Assembly (NCBI GenBank): GCA_029339505.1
Contig: JAQISU010000096.1
Location: 2,318,501-2,382,500 of the forward strand
DNA length: 64,000 nucleotides
Direction: 5' to 3'
Origin: Unio delphinus
Lineage: Eukaryota > Mollusca > Bivalvia > Unionida > Unionidae
Of this stretch, positions 1 through 12,559 are shown one piece after another. How positions within the stretch are numbered: the stretch's first letter is position 1; the number at the start of each line of letters is the position of its first letter. The notes beneath the pieces are model-generated. The model made no database searches. It saw only the letters and a list, made by a program, of their open reading frames with translations, and was not told the DNA's origin. The translations under genes and the position numbers were made by a program.

Positions 1-191
1 TGGCCCATCAGAGGAAATTTTGGATTTATTAGAAGTTTGATCATTTATTGGACACAAATTCTACCTACAAGAAGTCTCTGTTGTAATTATGCTTCGTATT
101 CTGATTGGTTCTGTTTCCTTTTAATAGACCGGTTACTCTAAAAAGACTTGCTGGTATAACAGAGGTGACATCTTTGATTTTTGTTTGCTAA

Positions 192-1480
192 ATGATAAAA
201 TCAGTTATGCATGAGAAATTTTCTTGTTCAGAAAGCCATTTGTTTAAGGTACTTAAAAGACTAATACTTGACTATAACGATTTAGAGAGCATCCGCCCAG
301 TTTCTAATGTCCCGTACATATATAAAATCTTAGAAAAAATTGTTCTACCCCAACATGGTAGACCCCAACAGTCTTTTTAGCAATGTACAGTCTGCATATT
401 GCCCTTGCCACAGTACTGAAACTACTCTTCCGAAAGTAGTTAATAACATTCTCTCTGCTTTGGATAGCAGAAAGGTTACAGTCCTCACCCTCCTTGATTT
501 GTCTGCAGCATTTGACACAATAGACCATGATATATTACTTTGCTGTCTCGAGCATATATTTGGCATTCACAATGCATCCTTACTGTGGTTCAAGTCCTAC
601 TTAGTCAGCAGGACACAAATTGTATCTGCAAATAGAATACACTCCAGCCAACGTTCCCTCTAAGCTGCGCACGTGCATGTGTGCGTGTGCAGCTGCTCAG
701 GCATCCCTGCGCAGCTGAAGTGTAACGTTTTGCTCATTCCATTAAATTTTGCTTGTCTCTGTTTTGCTTGCGCAGTGCAGCGAGCATTGCGTGCACATCT
801 ACCATTCGCTTAGAGGGAACGTTGACTCCAGCCCAGTTGATCTATGTTGTGGTGTTCCACAGGGACCTGTTATTGGACCTGTTCTTTTCATTCTATACAC
901 TCATCCACTCTCAAATGTTATAGATCATTATCCAGTATCTCACCTATTGTATGCTGATAACACCCAAATATACAGATCTAGCCACCCTTCCTGCTGATCT
1001 GTATCCTACAGTGGTTATCATTTGATCCAGAATCAAACAAAAAATTAGTTCTCTGTGCTATGTATTACTGAGTCCAACATACTAATCTGGCCTCACCCAT
1101 GTGTACACACCAGCAAGATACTTATTATGCTCCTCTTCTGACAGTTGTATACTCATTATTCCCCTTATGAAAACAAAGTCATATGGACAAGTTCTTTTGC
1201 ATACCAGGGTCCAGCAACGTGGAACAAATTGCCCATTGAAATTAGACACAAAGACACAGTAGTCCCTTTCAAGAGTGCTCTTGAATCGAAACTCATCTGT
1301 TTCAACTGCAAGTACAAACTTAAAGATCTAATAATGTTTCCTACCTTATATATTTTCAGCATGTTTTTATGTTTTTTAATTTCATGGTGCTTGTTTCATT
1401 TTTTATAGTCATATCATTATTGATGTTGTAAAGCGCATAGAGCTTCTAAAGATTAGGCACTATACAAAGTCCTCATTAGT
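192..1480 (+). mobile_element. Degenerate non-LTR retrotransposon (CR1/L2-like LINE), 3' part of reverse transcriptase and tail
   Basis: Reverse-transcriptase fragments read in order on the + strand. Near 285-350 is a RPVSN...KILEK block. At 400-660 is an HSTETTL...LLDLSAAFDTIDHD block, carrying the first catalytic aspartates. At 850-985 are GVPQGPVIGPVLF and YADNTQIY; the usual YADD active site here reads YADN, so one catalytic Asp is lost. After a gap, 1145-1300 encodes the C-terminal QGPATWNKLPIEIR motif typical of CR1/L2/jockey-like ORF2 ends. The 3' region at 1430-1475 has the 'gcgcatagagctt...gcactata' tail often seen on such elements. There is a frameshift near 350-370, stops, a deletion between about 1000 and 1140, and a nested hAT MITE. 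It is 5'-truncated and dead. The clade is inferred from motif wording, not a tree. Confidence 0.85.
649..824. mobile_element. 176-bp hAT-type MITE inserted in the LINE reverse transcriptase
   Basis: Perfect 16-bp terminal inverted repeats: caacgttccctctaag at 649-664 and its reverse complement at 809-824. The element is flanked by a perfect 8-bp target duplication, actccagc, at 641-648 and 825-832. An 8-bp duplication with CA-starting termini is the hallmark of hAT transposons. The interior has no coding capacity and is G+C-richer than its surroundings (gcgcacgtgc, gtgcgtgtgcagctgc). Removing the element and one duplication restores an uninterrupted reverse-transcriptase frame across the site, so the LINE was already resident when the MITE landed. 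Confidence 0.93.
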
Positions 1481-1820
1481 ATTAATGTTATCAGATGTTA
1501 AGTTTTGGAGAAGTATCTATAAAGGCTGAATGGTAGTGAGGGTAACCAAAATTTAGTTGATGGCATCTGATCCTAGTTACTTTGATAGAAACTTTTCATT
1601 CTGATATTGCACTCACAATCTACCTGTTTTAGGTATCCTGCTTCAAAAATGTCATACATGAGCAAATAAGGTATTACCTCTTTTGAGACTTTTGATCATG
1701 TTGAAGTTGTTGATTTTGTCAGCACACCAGATGAAGTTCTTCATGCTTCTGCAGCAAAGTGTGATGTTGCTGTACAGTTATTTTTTACATTTGCTAATGA
1801 GAAATCCAGCTTTGTGGACT

Positions 1821-2032
1821 ACCATGTATATACACTTTTAAGTTGAGTCCAACTGCAAACAACATAGACCCTGATTTGCCATCGTATAATTATCCAGCAA
1901 ATCAGGGCCTATCTTGCTAATTGTATTGATTGCATTGAATTGAGCTGACCCAGATCTGCAGGTGCATTATGGAATGGCAAATCTGGATTTGTACATGTGG
2001 AAGTTGCATGTGTATAAATGAGTATATATGGA
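1821..2032. mobile_element. Two-hairpin foldback MITE, copy 1
   Basis: Near full-length copy of the most abundant repeat in the window. Outer inverted ends are accatgtatatacactttta and ...aaatgagtatatatgg. Inside are two palindromic modules: gaccctgatttgcc...gcaaatcagggcc (about 1867-1910) and gacccagatctgc...gcaaatctggat (about 1949-1990). A spacer resembling 'ctaattg...gattg' separates them. No coding capacity. Confidence 0.8.
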
Positions 2033-3318
<1,286 letters not shown>

Positions 3319-3689
3319 GAACTACTGTTACTACAGTGCTTTAGCTCTTTTTCAACAGTGTATTTCCTGCTACTCTCTGTGCCTTTCTTTCCTCTCCCCT
3401 TTGCACTTCAAGAGCCTTCCCTGTGCCTATCACCTGGTTATAAATCACCTGCAAACTGTTATTCTATTTATTGCAGGTATTTTTCTGTTATTTGATGTAG
3501 GATAAAAACTTTAATGTTCTTTTGTTTGCTGGCAAAAAGATGAAATTCTAAATCATATATGTCATGCCCTTGATGTATATTACAAAAAATGCCCCATTTT
3601 TTCAAACAGCCCTTCAAGAAAAGTAAATTACTTTATTCCCGTCCCATCCACAAGAAATTTCTTCAAGGGAACTCATTTCTGCTACATAT

Positions 3690-3880
3690 CATTTTAAACA
3701 GCAAAACAGAAAAGATCTTGATCTGCCACATCATACTGCACCAGCTTGACAGGGTATATGCTGTTTGTTTTACTGATTTTCCAAACAGACTGCATAGTCT
3801 CAGATCTGCCAGTGTATTACATGATGGTAGATCTGGGTATTTGCAAATTGCAGATTTATTCGGCTTATAAATAAGTAATT
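3690..3880. mobile_element. Two-hairpin foldback MITE, diverged copy
   Basis: Both internal modules are recognisable: 'tcttgatctgcca...cagggtatatg' (about 3715-3762) and 'gtctcagatctgcc...gtagatctgggta' (about 3798-3840). A 'tgtttgttttactgatt' spacer lies between them and a 'cggcttataaataagtaa' right end follows. Outer ends are decayed. Confidence 0.65.
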
Positions 3881-4074
3881 GAAAAAAAACCTCTGGTTTT
3901 ATACAAATTTGCAATTTTTGAAGTATATAAAAAAAAATTGAAAGAAAACCTTATAATGCCATCTAATGACTTGTCATGAATTAGGTCAGAAAGATTTATT
4001 ACTGGAGTCTATATAAATGGGTTTGAATCTGATATTTTTTTAAATATGTATGAACTCTGAACTATCTAAGGCTA

Positions 4075-4168
4075 TACTACTACAACTACTACTACTACTA
4101 CTACAATTACTACTACAACAACTACCACTACTACTACTAGTATTACCACTACTACTACTACTACCACG
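4075..4168. repeat. Imperfect (ACT)n microsatellite
   Basis: Interrupted tract of act/aca triplets. Read on the minus strand it makes a serine-rich open frame, which is a repeat artefact. Confidence 0.9.
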
Positions 4169-4350
4169 GTAAACCAGTCTTGAGACCACTGCTATGGGAG
4201 ACCACCTGTTTTGGGAGACCAGAATCTCCATGCACAGATTTATTCATTATACATGTATAGTGTTATGACCTGTTATAAGAGACCACCTGTCTTGAGAGAC
4301 CATTAATTTTTGGCAGAAGGGGTGGTCTTTCAAGACAGGTTCTACTGTAC
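4165..4350 (-). repeat. Interspersed repeat with 'gacaggt...gagagacca' modules
   Basis: Contains alternating modules 'agaccacctgtcttgagagacca' (about 4278-4300) and 'ggcagaaggggtggtctttcaagacaggt' (about 4311-4340). On the minus strand this reads as a series of 'cctgtcttgaaagaccacc' boxes. The same boxes occur at 8865-9010 and 32935-33010 on the + strand, so this is a dispersed family. No protein or tRNA similarity is seen. Confidence 0.65.
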
Positions 4351-5225
4351 TACTACTACTGCCACTTTTACAATTGTAAAAACTAATGCCAATGCCACTG
4401 TGACCATTCATAGCATGACTACTGTAACAACAAACCAAATGCAAATCAGTATGGCTTTCATTTTTATTGTTCTGATCTGGAGTAGTTTTGCACATGGCTT
4501 AATCTATCATTGCTTGTCAAGGGTCATTGCTCTACTTTGTTCCATGTGGCTGTGGAACAGAGTGGATCAAATTATACTTGGGCTAGCAAAGATGGGATAA
4601 AATGATCAAATGAGAAGGTTTGGAGACCTTGTCAGTTCATTTTCTTCAGAAGAGACATTTATTAAGTTCCTGTTCTTGTAATGTGTATTTGTCATACTCC
4701 CACACCTGGAACTGCTTCGTAATTGATGGAAATGTTAAAAACAGTATTGCCTGGATAAAAGCAGCAATATAATGCAATATTTAATTAAAGACAGCAAAAC
4801 ATTGGCTTTATTTTGAAAAGGAGTGAAAATGCCATTTTTGGCCACAGTTTACATAAGCATTTCAGAATCCTAAATTTGTGGAAAACTAGGCAAATGTTGT
4901 CGACCTGTTTTTAAAATAAATTTAAACTTTCAATGTTCAGTTACCTTTCAAAATTGATATAGTTTTTAATTATATTTAGATTGGCAAGCAAATTTTTATG
5001 TTTTGGAATTGCTCAGCTTGAAGATATTTTATTTGTTCTAGAACTTTTTGGATCAATCCACATAAGTAAAACAGAAACCAGCACAACTTCCTGTTAAAAA
5101 TATTTGTTTATAGACCGAGGCACGTACAAACAAGAGTTTAAGTTTTGTGGATTTAAGATGTATGAAAACTTGTAGATGTAAACAAAGCTACAGACACAAA
5201 AGTAAATTGGATCAGGGACTTTTTA

Positions 5226-5450
5226 GGTTGAGTCTAAATGCAAACAACATTGATCCTGATCTGCTGTTGCATGTGGCTGCAGATCAGGGTGTATTTTGTG
5301 TATTTTACTGATTATGCCAAACAAAACTGCATTGACCCAGATATTGAGTAGTGTTATAGGTGAGCATATATGGTAGTCACAGTACTAATTGAATTGACTA
5401 TATATTGAGTAGTATTATAGGCAAGCATATATGGTTGACAGTACTAAATG
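5226..5450. mobile_element. Two-hairpin foldback MITE with duplicated right end
   Basis: Left part 'ggttgagtctaaatgcaaacaac', first module 'gatcctgatctgctg...gcagatcagggtg', then an internally deleted second module. The right end 'tattgagtag...tatatggt' is present twice, near 5342-5372 and 5400-5434. Confidence 0.65.
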
Positions 5451-5924
5451 AATTGATATAGTCTAGCATCATGTCAATTTACCCACCAAGATCACACCTC
5501 TCTCTCTCACTCCCACTCCATTTTGTCCCTATATAAATAAAGAAATTGCATTTTCCTGTTATGGACAATTTAATCTCCCACAACTTAGCCTGTATTGTTT
5601 AGAACAGGGTTAAATCAATAACATTTAGCCATTTTTAGGAACATGTTTCATCTTTGACTGACTGGTTTTCTTTGGCCATGGCTTGTTTATTGCTTTTGCA
5701 GTTTCCTTTAAATGAAAATATTTTTTGGTCCAAGTCTGGTGAATGGAGCCTAGAGACACAGATATTGTATACCTTATCGATGCATTTTACTGTAAAGTCT
5801 CTTTAGTGAGCACAGCTTCAAAAGAATACATTGTGAAAATTAATTCAGCTTGTTTACTGTGACATATGATTGAATGGTTTGGTTTCGTGATCAATGGCGC
5901 AAGAGTACAAGTAAAAAAAAATTC

Positions 5925-6050
5925 ATGCAGTGGCAATTGGAACCTGGCAGACTCATGTTGATGTAATGGTAGGATTCAAACCTGGATCTTTGAATGGTGA
6001 ATCTGATATACTAACCAACCACTGAGTCACTATACCCACTTCCTCCTTAG
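5925..6050 (-). mobile_element. tRNA-derived SINE fragment
   Basis: On the minus strand a tRNA-like head is visible: an A-box-like 'cagtggttggttagtat' and a B box 'ggtttgaatcc' (about 5972-6035). It is a degenerate pol III-type promoter head and not a functional tRNA, since the arms do not pair. It abuts another SINE on the + strand. Confidence 0.5.
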
Positions 6051-6065
6051 CTGCTGTACATCCTC

Positions 6066-6306
6066 GGGCCCTGAGTAGTGACTGGTCTAAAGTGCTCACC
6101 ATTACAAATCACTGCCATCTCACCTCTGTCTGCATGGGTTTGATTCTCGGGTTTGGCCAATGTGGGTATGTGAGAAAGCTTGCTAGTAGCTTCTCATGGG
6201 TTGTTGGTTCTTTCTGGGGTGTTCCCGGATTCTTCCTGAACATCTTATATTAGCCACCATATATAGCCTATCTTGTGCTGAAAAATGGCATTAAACCCTA
6301 CAACAG
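6066..6306 (+). mobile_element. tRNA-derived SINE, 'gggccccgagtgg' family, copy 1
   Basis: Starts gggccctgag and has a tRNA Leu/Ser-like head with 'tggtctaaagtgctcacc', a B-box 'gggtttgattctcgg', then the body 'ccaatgtgggtatgtgagaaagc'. It ends 'gccaccatatatagcctat...tgctgaaaaatggcattaaaccctacaac'. Other copies lie at 21561, 39597 and 50612. Confidence 0.85.
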
Positions 6307-6869
6307 CTGTACATCCTTTTGCCTGCAGGTGGATAAAAGCATTTTTTTCTGTACAACGTGTCTTTTGATTCACAGATTCATTCAAATCTATGAGTGAGTT
6401 TGGTAACTACAAGGAAGTGAACTTTTCATGGTACTGTAGTCAGTGTTGTGCTGATGTGTCATAAAACTCTATGTATGTACATATAACTAACTACCTGCAT
6501 CAGTTAATCTGTACGTGTATGCTGATGTCCCAAATTTCAGTCTCCAAATTCAGTGATCCAAAATGCTTCATCAAAAACTTGCAATTGTGCTGCAGCATGA
6601 TTGGGGTAGCCCACCACAAGTGTGGTACAGAGCAGACGGTGTTACCCTTGTGTGAGTGTGTACATCCATCTCTTTTTTTGTTTAAACCTCTGTCTGTCAA
6701 GTTTTACACTTAAGTCAGTTTTTTAGATTCTGTTGTATTTAAAAAAATCTGCCATCATAAAAAGTTATAATTCAAGCATAATTTTCCACAGCTCGTCGTT
6801 TTCAAATATGTCTCATATATAACCATTCCTGATATATCATGCATATCATGAATCCAGTGAACAAAATAG

Positions 6870-7005
6870 ACCCAAAGCTGCAGTCATATAATGCTCTGAT
6901 AGATCAGATTGCATGCAGTTTGTTCTTGTGACATAAAATAAACATTGTTGACCCAGATCTGCCAGCACATTATTTAAAAGCAGATCTACTTACTCAAAGT
7001 CTAGG
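6870..7005. mobile_element. Two-hairpin foldback MITE, diverged copy
   Basis: Both modules are partly preserved: 'tagacccaaagctgcag...atagatcagatt' and 'ttgacccagatctgccagcacattat...gcagatct'. The spacer between them is diverged and both outer ends are lost. Confidence 0.6.
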
Positions 7006-7183
7006 CTATTTGTAGTCAGTGCATGGTACACACAGACAGAAATGGTAGACAGTTACTTGTAATGGCAGACAGTTAAGGTCATGTATAGGTTTTTGCTTTT
7101 ATCTACAAAGACTGCTTTCTCACCTCTGAAGGTAATTTCTCCATGTATTCCTTCATCTACCATATGTTTAATACAATACTCTC

Positions 7184-8208
7184 AATAAGGCCCTTCATTA
7201 TAACACTGTTCCTGTTATAAGACCCTAAATTATAACACAGTTACTGTTATAAGGCCCTTCATTATAACTTCCTGTTATAAGGCTCTTAATTATAACACTT
7301 TTCATCTTATAAGGTCCTTCATTATAATATTGTCTCTATTATAAGGCCCTTCATTATACCGTTGTCTATGGCCCTTTGTTATAACACCGTTCTTATTATA
7401 AGGCTCTTCATTATAACACTGTTATTGTTATAAGGCCCTTTATTATGACACTGTTATAAGGCCCATCATTATAACACTGTTCCTGTTACAAGATCTTTCA
7501 TTATAACACTGTTCCTATTAAAAGGCCCTTAATTATAAGACTTTACTGTTATAAGGTCCTTAATTATAAGACTTTACTATCATAAGGTCCTTAATTATGA
7601 GACTTTACTGTTATGAGGTCCTTAATTATAAGACTTTACTATTATAAGGTCCTTAATTATGAGACTTTACTGTTATGAGGTCCTTAATTATAAGACTTTA
7701 CTATTATAAGGTCCTTAATTATGAGACTTTACTGTTATGAGGTCCTTAATTATAAGACTTTACTAATATAAGGTCCTTAATTATGAGACTTTACTGTTAT
7801 GAGGTCCTTAATTATAAGACTTTACTAATATAAGGTCCTTAATTATAAGACTTTACTAATATAAGGTCCTTAATTATAAGACTTTACTAATATAAGGTCC
7901 TTAATTATAAGACTTTACTATTATAAGGTCCTTAATTATAAGACTTTACTATTATAAGGTCCTTAATTATGAGACTTTACTGTTATGAGGTCCTTAATTA
8001 TAAGACTTTACTAATATAAGGTCCTTAATTATAAGACTTTACTGTTATAAGGTCCTTAATTATAAGACTTTACTGTTATAAGGTCCTTAATTACAAGACT
8101 TTACTATTATAAGGTCCTTAATTATAAGACTTTACTATTATAAGGTCCTTAATTATGAGACTTTACTGTTATAAAGTCCTTAATTATAACTGTTCCCATT
8201 ATAAGGCA
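7184..8208. repeat. 31-bp minisatellite, about 33 units
   Basis: Unit of 31 bp of the type 'ttataaggtccttaattataagactttact'. The left third carries an older variant, 'aaggcccttcattataacactgttcctgttat', with more divergence and some length changes. The right two thirds are nearly uniform and so more recently amplified. Between about 7567 and 7800 two variants alternate (ataagg...atgagac and atgagg...ataagac), giving a 62-bp higher-order unit. A related array in inverted orientation lies at 59165-59775. Confidence 0.95.
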
Positions 8209-8864
8209 TATTATGCTCACAGATCCAATTTCATTAGAATTATGTGTAAGATGAACTTCATTATAAGGTCTCCATGTGTAGCATTAAAATGAAGGAGTAC
8301 AGCAAAAATTGTATAGATGAGTCAGGATATAAGATTATAATGGCAGTAAATTGTTGTGATGTGCCAGGCCATAGTGTGTGGAAACTGCAAGTTTTGGGTT
8401 GAAGATGTGGCACTAGCTTTCTGCATCAGCCATAAAGATAAAGACTCAGAATTAAGCCCTGTACTTGCTGGGTCATCTTTTGAGGTAGTTGGTCTTTTTT
8501 TTTTTTACCTTTAAAGTCATTTCAAGAAAGAAACATCAGATGTAATTTATTGAGACTTTTTTTGGTAACTTCTTGTATTAAATGGCACAGAATGGCGGTG
8601 GAAATGGACAAAGTTACAATCAGTACATTATTGTCCTTTTCTGTCACATCATATGTAGTGCAGTCCACTGGAGGTGAATCACTAAACCCATTAAATTCAT
8701 ATGTATTCCTACAACTACCTCAATGGTTATTTCTAGACTTGACTCAAATGACCCAGCAATGCTGTGATTACATTTCAGGTTTGTACAGATCTGAAGGAAA
8801 TAGGTCATCATTTTTTGTAAGCTTTATATATCATGTTCAGGCCATAAATGATTAGAGCTGGTCC
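8209..8864. other. No gene seen
   Basis: Unique-looking sequence. An open frame at 8550-8855 (+) has no domain, no credible splice context and no unusual composition; I regard it as chance. Confidence 0.5.
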
Positions 8865-9010
8865 AATGTGTACATGAAGGGCCACCCCTTCTGCCAAAGA
8901 ATCATGGTCTCTCAGGACAGGTCATATCACTACATAAAAAGTAAATTTGCACATTGAGAATTGGGTCCTTCAAGATTGGTTGTCTCACAGTATTGGTCTG
9001 TAAAGATCAC
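8865..9010 (+). repeat. Interspersed 'cttctgccaaag...tctctcaggacaggt' repeat
   Basis: Same family as 4165-4350 in the opposite orientation: 'gggccaccccttctgccaaag' followed by 'atggtctctcaggacaggtca'. A weaker module follows near 8965-8990 (gggtccttcaagattggttgtctcac). Confidence 0.6.
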
Positions 9011-10048
9011 AACATATTCGTTGGCATACAAAATTAAGTCTAGACACTCAACCTGAAAAAAAATATTTTAATGTCTTTCATGTAAGAAAAAGTTCATTTA
9101 GTCTGGAGCTAATTCACTAATTAAAATTGATGTCACAAACTGTGCCTGTCTACTCCTTTTCAGAAAAATTGTGTTGCCAAAATCTGGTCATTGTCAAAAG
9201 GCTAGCATAGACTGATCTATCATTTACATATAAACTGTATCACATATAGGTATTGCACAGGACTGGTGTATAGAATGGGGTTAGTGCTTAATTCACCTGT
9301 CTTTTCTAACAATGAGCTCTTTATTGATGGACTTTCCCCATGCTGTTGTACTGTGGAGTGTTCGACTGTGGTGGGCCATCACCACCTCGGCTACCCCAGA
9401 GTACCCCTGCTAAATGGGTTGAAAAGTGAATATAACATGATTCAGCAATGAACAGAGCCCACAGCAGGATTACAAAGTACTAGCCGAGCCTACACTGAAT
9501 AATTGTGGATGTGTCATCGAATGGACAATTTCTTTGTCGACACAGAATTGTCTATGCATGTAGAATTTATTGAAAAAATATACATCTGGCAATCAATTGA
9601 ATTTAGCTATCATGACATCTACATGGTAATAATTAAAACCAAAGATTCTAACATGATATAGATACCACTAGTACTAAATTTGTTTACAACTAAACTGCTA
9701 GGTGTTCTAATTGTATTTGCTTGTCATCAGGGCCTCAGGTCAATATTTGGCTGCAAGAATGGCACCTCAAAGTAATTGACATCATTTTTGAAAGCAATTG
9801 TAAAGGCCAGAATTATGTTTTGTTCTTAATGTTAATTAGAGTCAGTGCTTAATTGGATGTAGGTCCAGCATAAGTTTCTGTGTGCCATATTTTTGGCATG
9901 ATAGGATTGTTTGGTGATAAATGTTTTTACAACATTTTGACAATTTGTTTTCTCCAGAAAGCTTTTAATTTCGATAACTATACCTCCTCCTCGCCATTTA
10001 AAACCTTTGAAGTAGGCTTCATTGAGTTATTATGAGAAAATGCAACCA
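9011..10048. other. No gene seen
   Basis: Non-coding, A+T-rich sequence without a recognised repeat or exon-like signal on either strand. Confidence 0.5.
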
Positions 10049-10150
10049 TATTTACTCATTTAAATGTCAGACCTGAATCAAACTGCATAGACACAGATTT
10101 GATATTACACAATGCAATAGCAGATCTGGGTCTATCCAGTTTCTTAGGTA
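10049..10150. mobile_element. Half copy of the two-hairpin MITE
   Basis: Left end 'catatttactcatttaaatg' plus one module, 'tagacacagatttgat...tagcagatctgggtcta'. The second module and right end are missing. This is the last copy of the family before a ~20 kb stretch without any. Confidence 0.65.
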
Positions 10151-10816
10151 TTAAAATCCTCACAATTTTTCATGAAGTTTGTGCCTTCAAACATTTATCA
10201 CTGAAGGTCTATTTTCATTTTTCTCTTCCGTAACCAGTTTCTACAACCACTGATTATAATTATGAGTAACCTCTGACCTTTCCCACTCAGTGTTAGATAC
10301 TGCATTAGGAACATAACTTTCATGATCTCTAAAGATGGGGGTAGGGGCAGAGGAAACTGAATAATCAGAAGCATGTACTTTTGACATAATGCATACTTGT
10401 ATGTATTCGCTAGTATACAATTTTTATCGTACATGCATGCTGAGGTTTGATTCAAATATATTTTAATTTTTTATTATTATTATTGTTCATTGGGCAGGTT
10501 TAACCATGTCAACACACAAGGATTACAAGATCTTTTCTCATATACATGTTTGTGGGATTTGCAATTGTGCTATAAATTCAATTGAAATTACTCAATATAC
10601 TTTTGGGCTCTTTATTTTCTCATTAATCCCCTTTTATAAGAAGAGAAATTTCCCGTTTTATTACAAAATGGAAGGGGGATATCTCCTCTGAATTGTCTGT
10701 TCTAGAACCTGGTGTTGATACATTATTGCAAAATTATTAAGTTTCTGCATGTTTTTAAAAGATTTATAATCAAATAACTTTTTTGTCAGCATTTGAAAGT
10801 TCTTACTTTATTTCAG

Positions 10817-11092
10817 GATTGATGATAACGCGACCTCCAAAAAACGCCACTGTTTTGAAGGATAAGCGATTTACTCTTCACTGTGATGCCGATGGCAGGT
10901 CACAGACAAGTGTTAAATGGTACCATAACAATGATGAGATTCCACGGATAGGTCAAAATTACAAAGTTCTCAGTGGATCCGGAGCATTACGATTTAGAAC
11001 CATCACTGTCCGAGACAGAGGAGCTTACCAATGTCGTGTTGACAGTGGATCCGAATCTGTGTTGTCTGATATAGCATATCTCACAGTTCAAG
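10817..11092 (+). CDS. Internal exon encoding a complete immunoglobulin-like domain (exon A)
   Basis: Exon of 276 nt between acceptor 'tttatttcag' and donor 'caag|gtattt', beginning and ending in phase 1. It encodes 92 residues (counting the codon split at the start) with the full Ig signature: strand-B Cys23 (TLHC), strand-C Trp35 (VKWY) and the strand-F motif DRGAYQC, with Asp67, Tyr71 and Cys73. There is a possible N-glycosylation site, NAT, at residue 10. Symmetric 1-1 exons carrying one Ig domain are the classic IgSF architecture. Codons are clearly less A+T-rich than the surrounding intron. It splices in phase to 22821-22951. The parent protein is probably a cell-surface adhesion molecule or receptor, or an extracellular matrix protein, with many such domains. 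I cannot name the orthologue. The open frame extends past both splice sites only by chance. Confidence 0.92.
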
Positions 11093-11390
11093 GTATTTTC
11101 AAGATTTTTTAAAAATTTTATTATCATTTATTTTGTTTTATTTTGATTTATTTTAATATTTATTTTGTTTACTTTAAGTGTGTACGTATTTCAGGTTTGT
11201 AAAAAAAATGTCATATTTGCCCTGCTCTTTGACTCAAAATTAAAAAATCAGTATGTTATTGAAATACTTTCATAACATTAATCTAAAATAATGTTACCTT
11301 TATAGGTTGCTTGCTTTTTCTGTATCAAGAAAATTATTGAATTGTCAGTCATCTAGGTCACTGTAGAGCAATTTCTATAACATAACTTCA

Positions 11391-11697
11391 ACCGCTCTAG
11401 TGGCCTAGTGGATAGAGCATCTGCCACGGAAGCAGGAGGTTGTGGGTTTGAACCCCGACAGAGTCATACCAAAGACTTACAAAAATGGTACTAATAGCTG
11501 CCTCGCTTGGTGCCCAGCATTAAGAGGTTAGTGTTAGGACTGGTTGTCCTGGTGTCAGGATAATGTGACTAGGTGGGGCATCATGCTACATGTCTGCGGC
11601 ATGATGCCCCAGTGCTAGACATAACTTTAATCTGCCTCACTGCAGACATCGTAGCGATATGACTGAAAAATTGTTAAAGCTATGTTAAAAGTTCTAA

Positions 11698-11698
<1 letters not shown>
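11391..11698 (+). mobile_element. tRNA-derived SINE with internal hairpin, copy 1
   Basis: tRNA-like head with A box 'tggcctagtgg' and B box 'gggtttgaacccc', then a tRNA-unrelated body. The body contains a strong inverted repeat, 'ggggcatcatgc...gcatgatgcccc' (about 11576-11608), and ends 'cagacatcgtagcgatatgactgaaaa'. The 3' tail runs into (CA)n at 11699-11736. A 9-bp target duplication, ataacttca, is present at 11382-11390 and 11747-11755, so the insertion is intact. A sister copy lies at 52971-53290. Confidence 0.92.

Positions 11699-11736
<38 letters not shown>
11699..11736. repeat. (CA)n microsatellite at SINE tail
   Basis: About 19 CA dinucleotides immediately 3' of the SINE body and inside its target duplication, so it arose from the SINE tail. 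Confidence 0.97.
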
Positions 11737-11738
<2 letters not shown>

Positions 11739-11914
11739 TACATAAAATAACTTCAGTTTTGTTCACAGTATATTTACCAATCTTTACATGTGGCCTACCT
11801 TCAAAGCTGGAAGGTCAAAAGTATTGATGTTAAGGGCACGTTATGTACTATTTAAAACTTCTCACAAGCTCATGCGCATGCAAAGAATTTCTTCACTATA
11901 GGTGCAGAAATTAA

Positions 11915-12070
11915 AGTGTTTCAGTGGTTAGCATGCTGGACAGGTGATTGCAAGGATATAAGTTCAAATCCTTCCATTGGCAGTGGTGTGTCTTTGCCAA
12001 GATACTTTACTCCAATTGTTTCTGCAATAAATAACCTACTTTTGTTGCTATGCCTTAAGACATAAAACCA
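11915..12070 (+). mobile_element. tRNA-derived SINE, second type
   Basis: tRNA-like head 'cagtggttagcatgctgga' and B box 'agttcaaatcc' (about 11922-11975), followed by 'ctttgccaagatactttactcc'. That is a body motif shared in variant form with the SINEs at 35578, 54889 and 61178. It ends near 'cttaagacataaaacca'. Confidence 0.7.
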
Positions 12071-12559
12071 CCCTATCTCTCTCGAACAAACTGCAGTAAG
12101 TTTGAGTTTCTCTCCATGTTGTTAAAGTAATGCGCTACCAGTATCATAACTGTTGGCATCAGCTTTTATTACCGTGTTTTCTTGGATTGTAAAATGTTAA
12201 AACTGGTTTACATGTCTGAATATCCTTGACTTTCTTGAAAGTTTCAGCCTGATCTGTGCACCAGTAACAGGGCAGTGTCTAATTTCAGCAGACACAGAAG
12301 TATCACGTTATTGTAGACAGATCTGTGAGAAATCTTCTAAGGTATTGAACATACCCATGATGCATTACTGAGATTTCATAGAGCAAGTAATTCTTTCACT
12401 GCAGCAGTCTTTGCTGGATTGGGGTGTATGCCATTTGAGCTGATAGAGAGACCAAAGAGCTTGTTGTTACTTCTAATTTATAATTTTCCTTGTTGAGTGT
12501 CAGGTAGTTTCCACTGAGACTGTTTCTACACTACTTGTCTGTCATGCTCCATATTTCAG

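Noticed and set aside
6066..6140. tRNA Leu/Ser gene in the gggccccgag repeat
   Set aside because: Four dispersed copies share the same tRNA-unrelated body, and two carry target duplications, so these are SINEs.
7184..8208. CRISPR-like array
   Set aside because: Units are directly abutting 31-mers without unique spacers, and the DNA is clearly eukaryotic.
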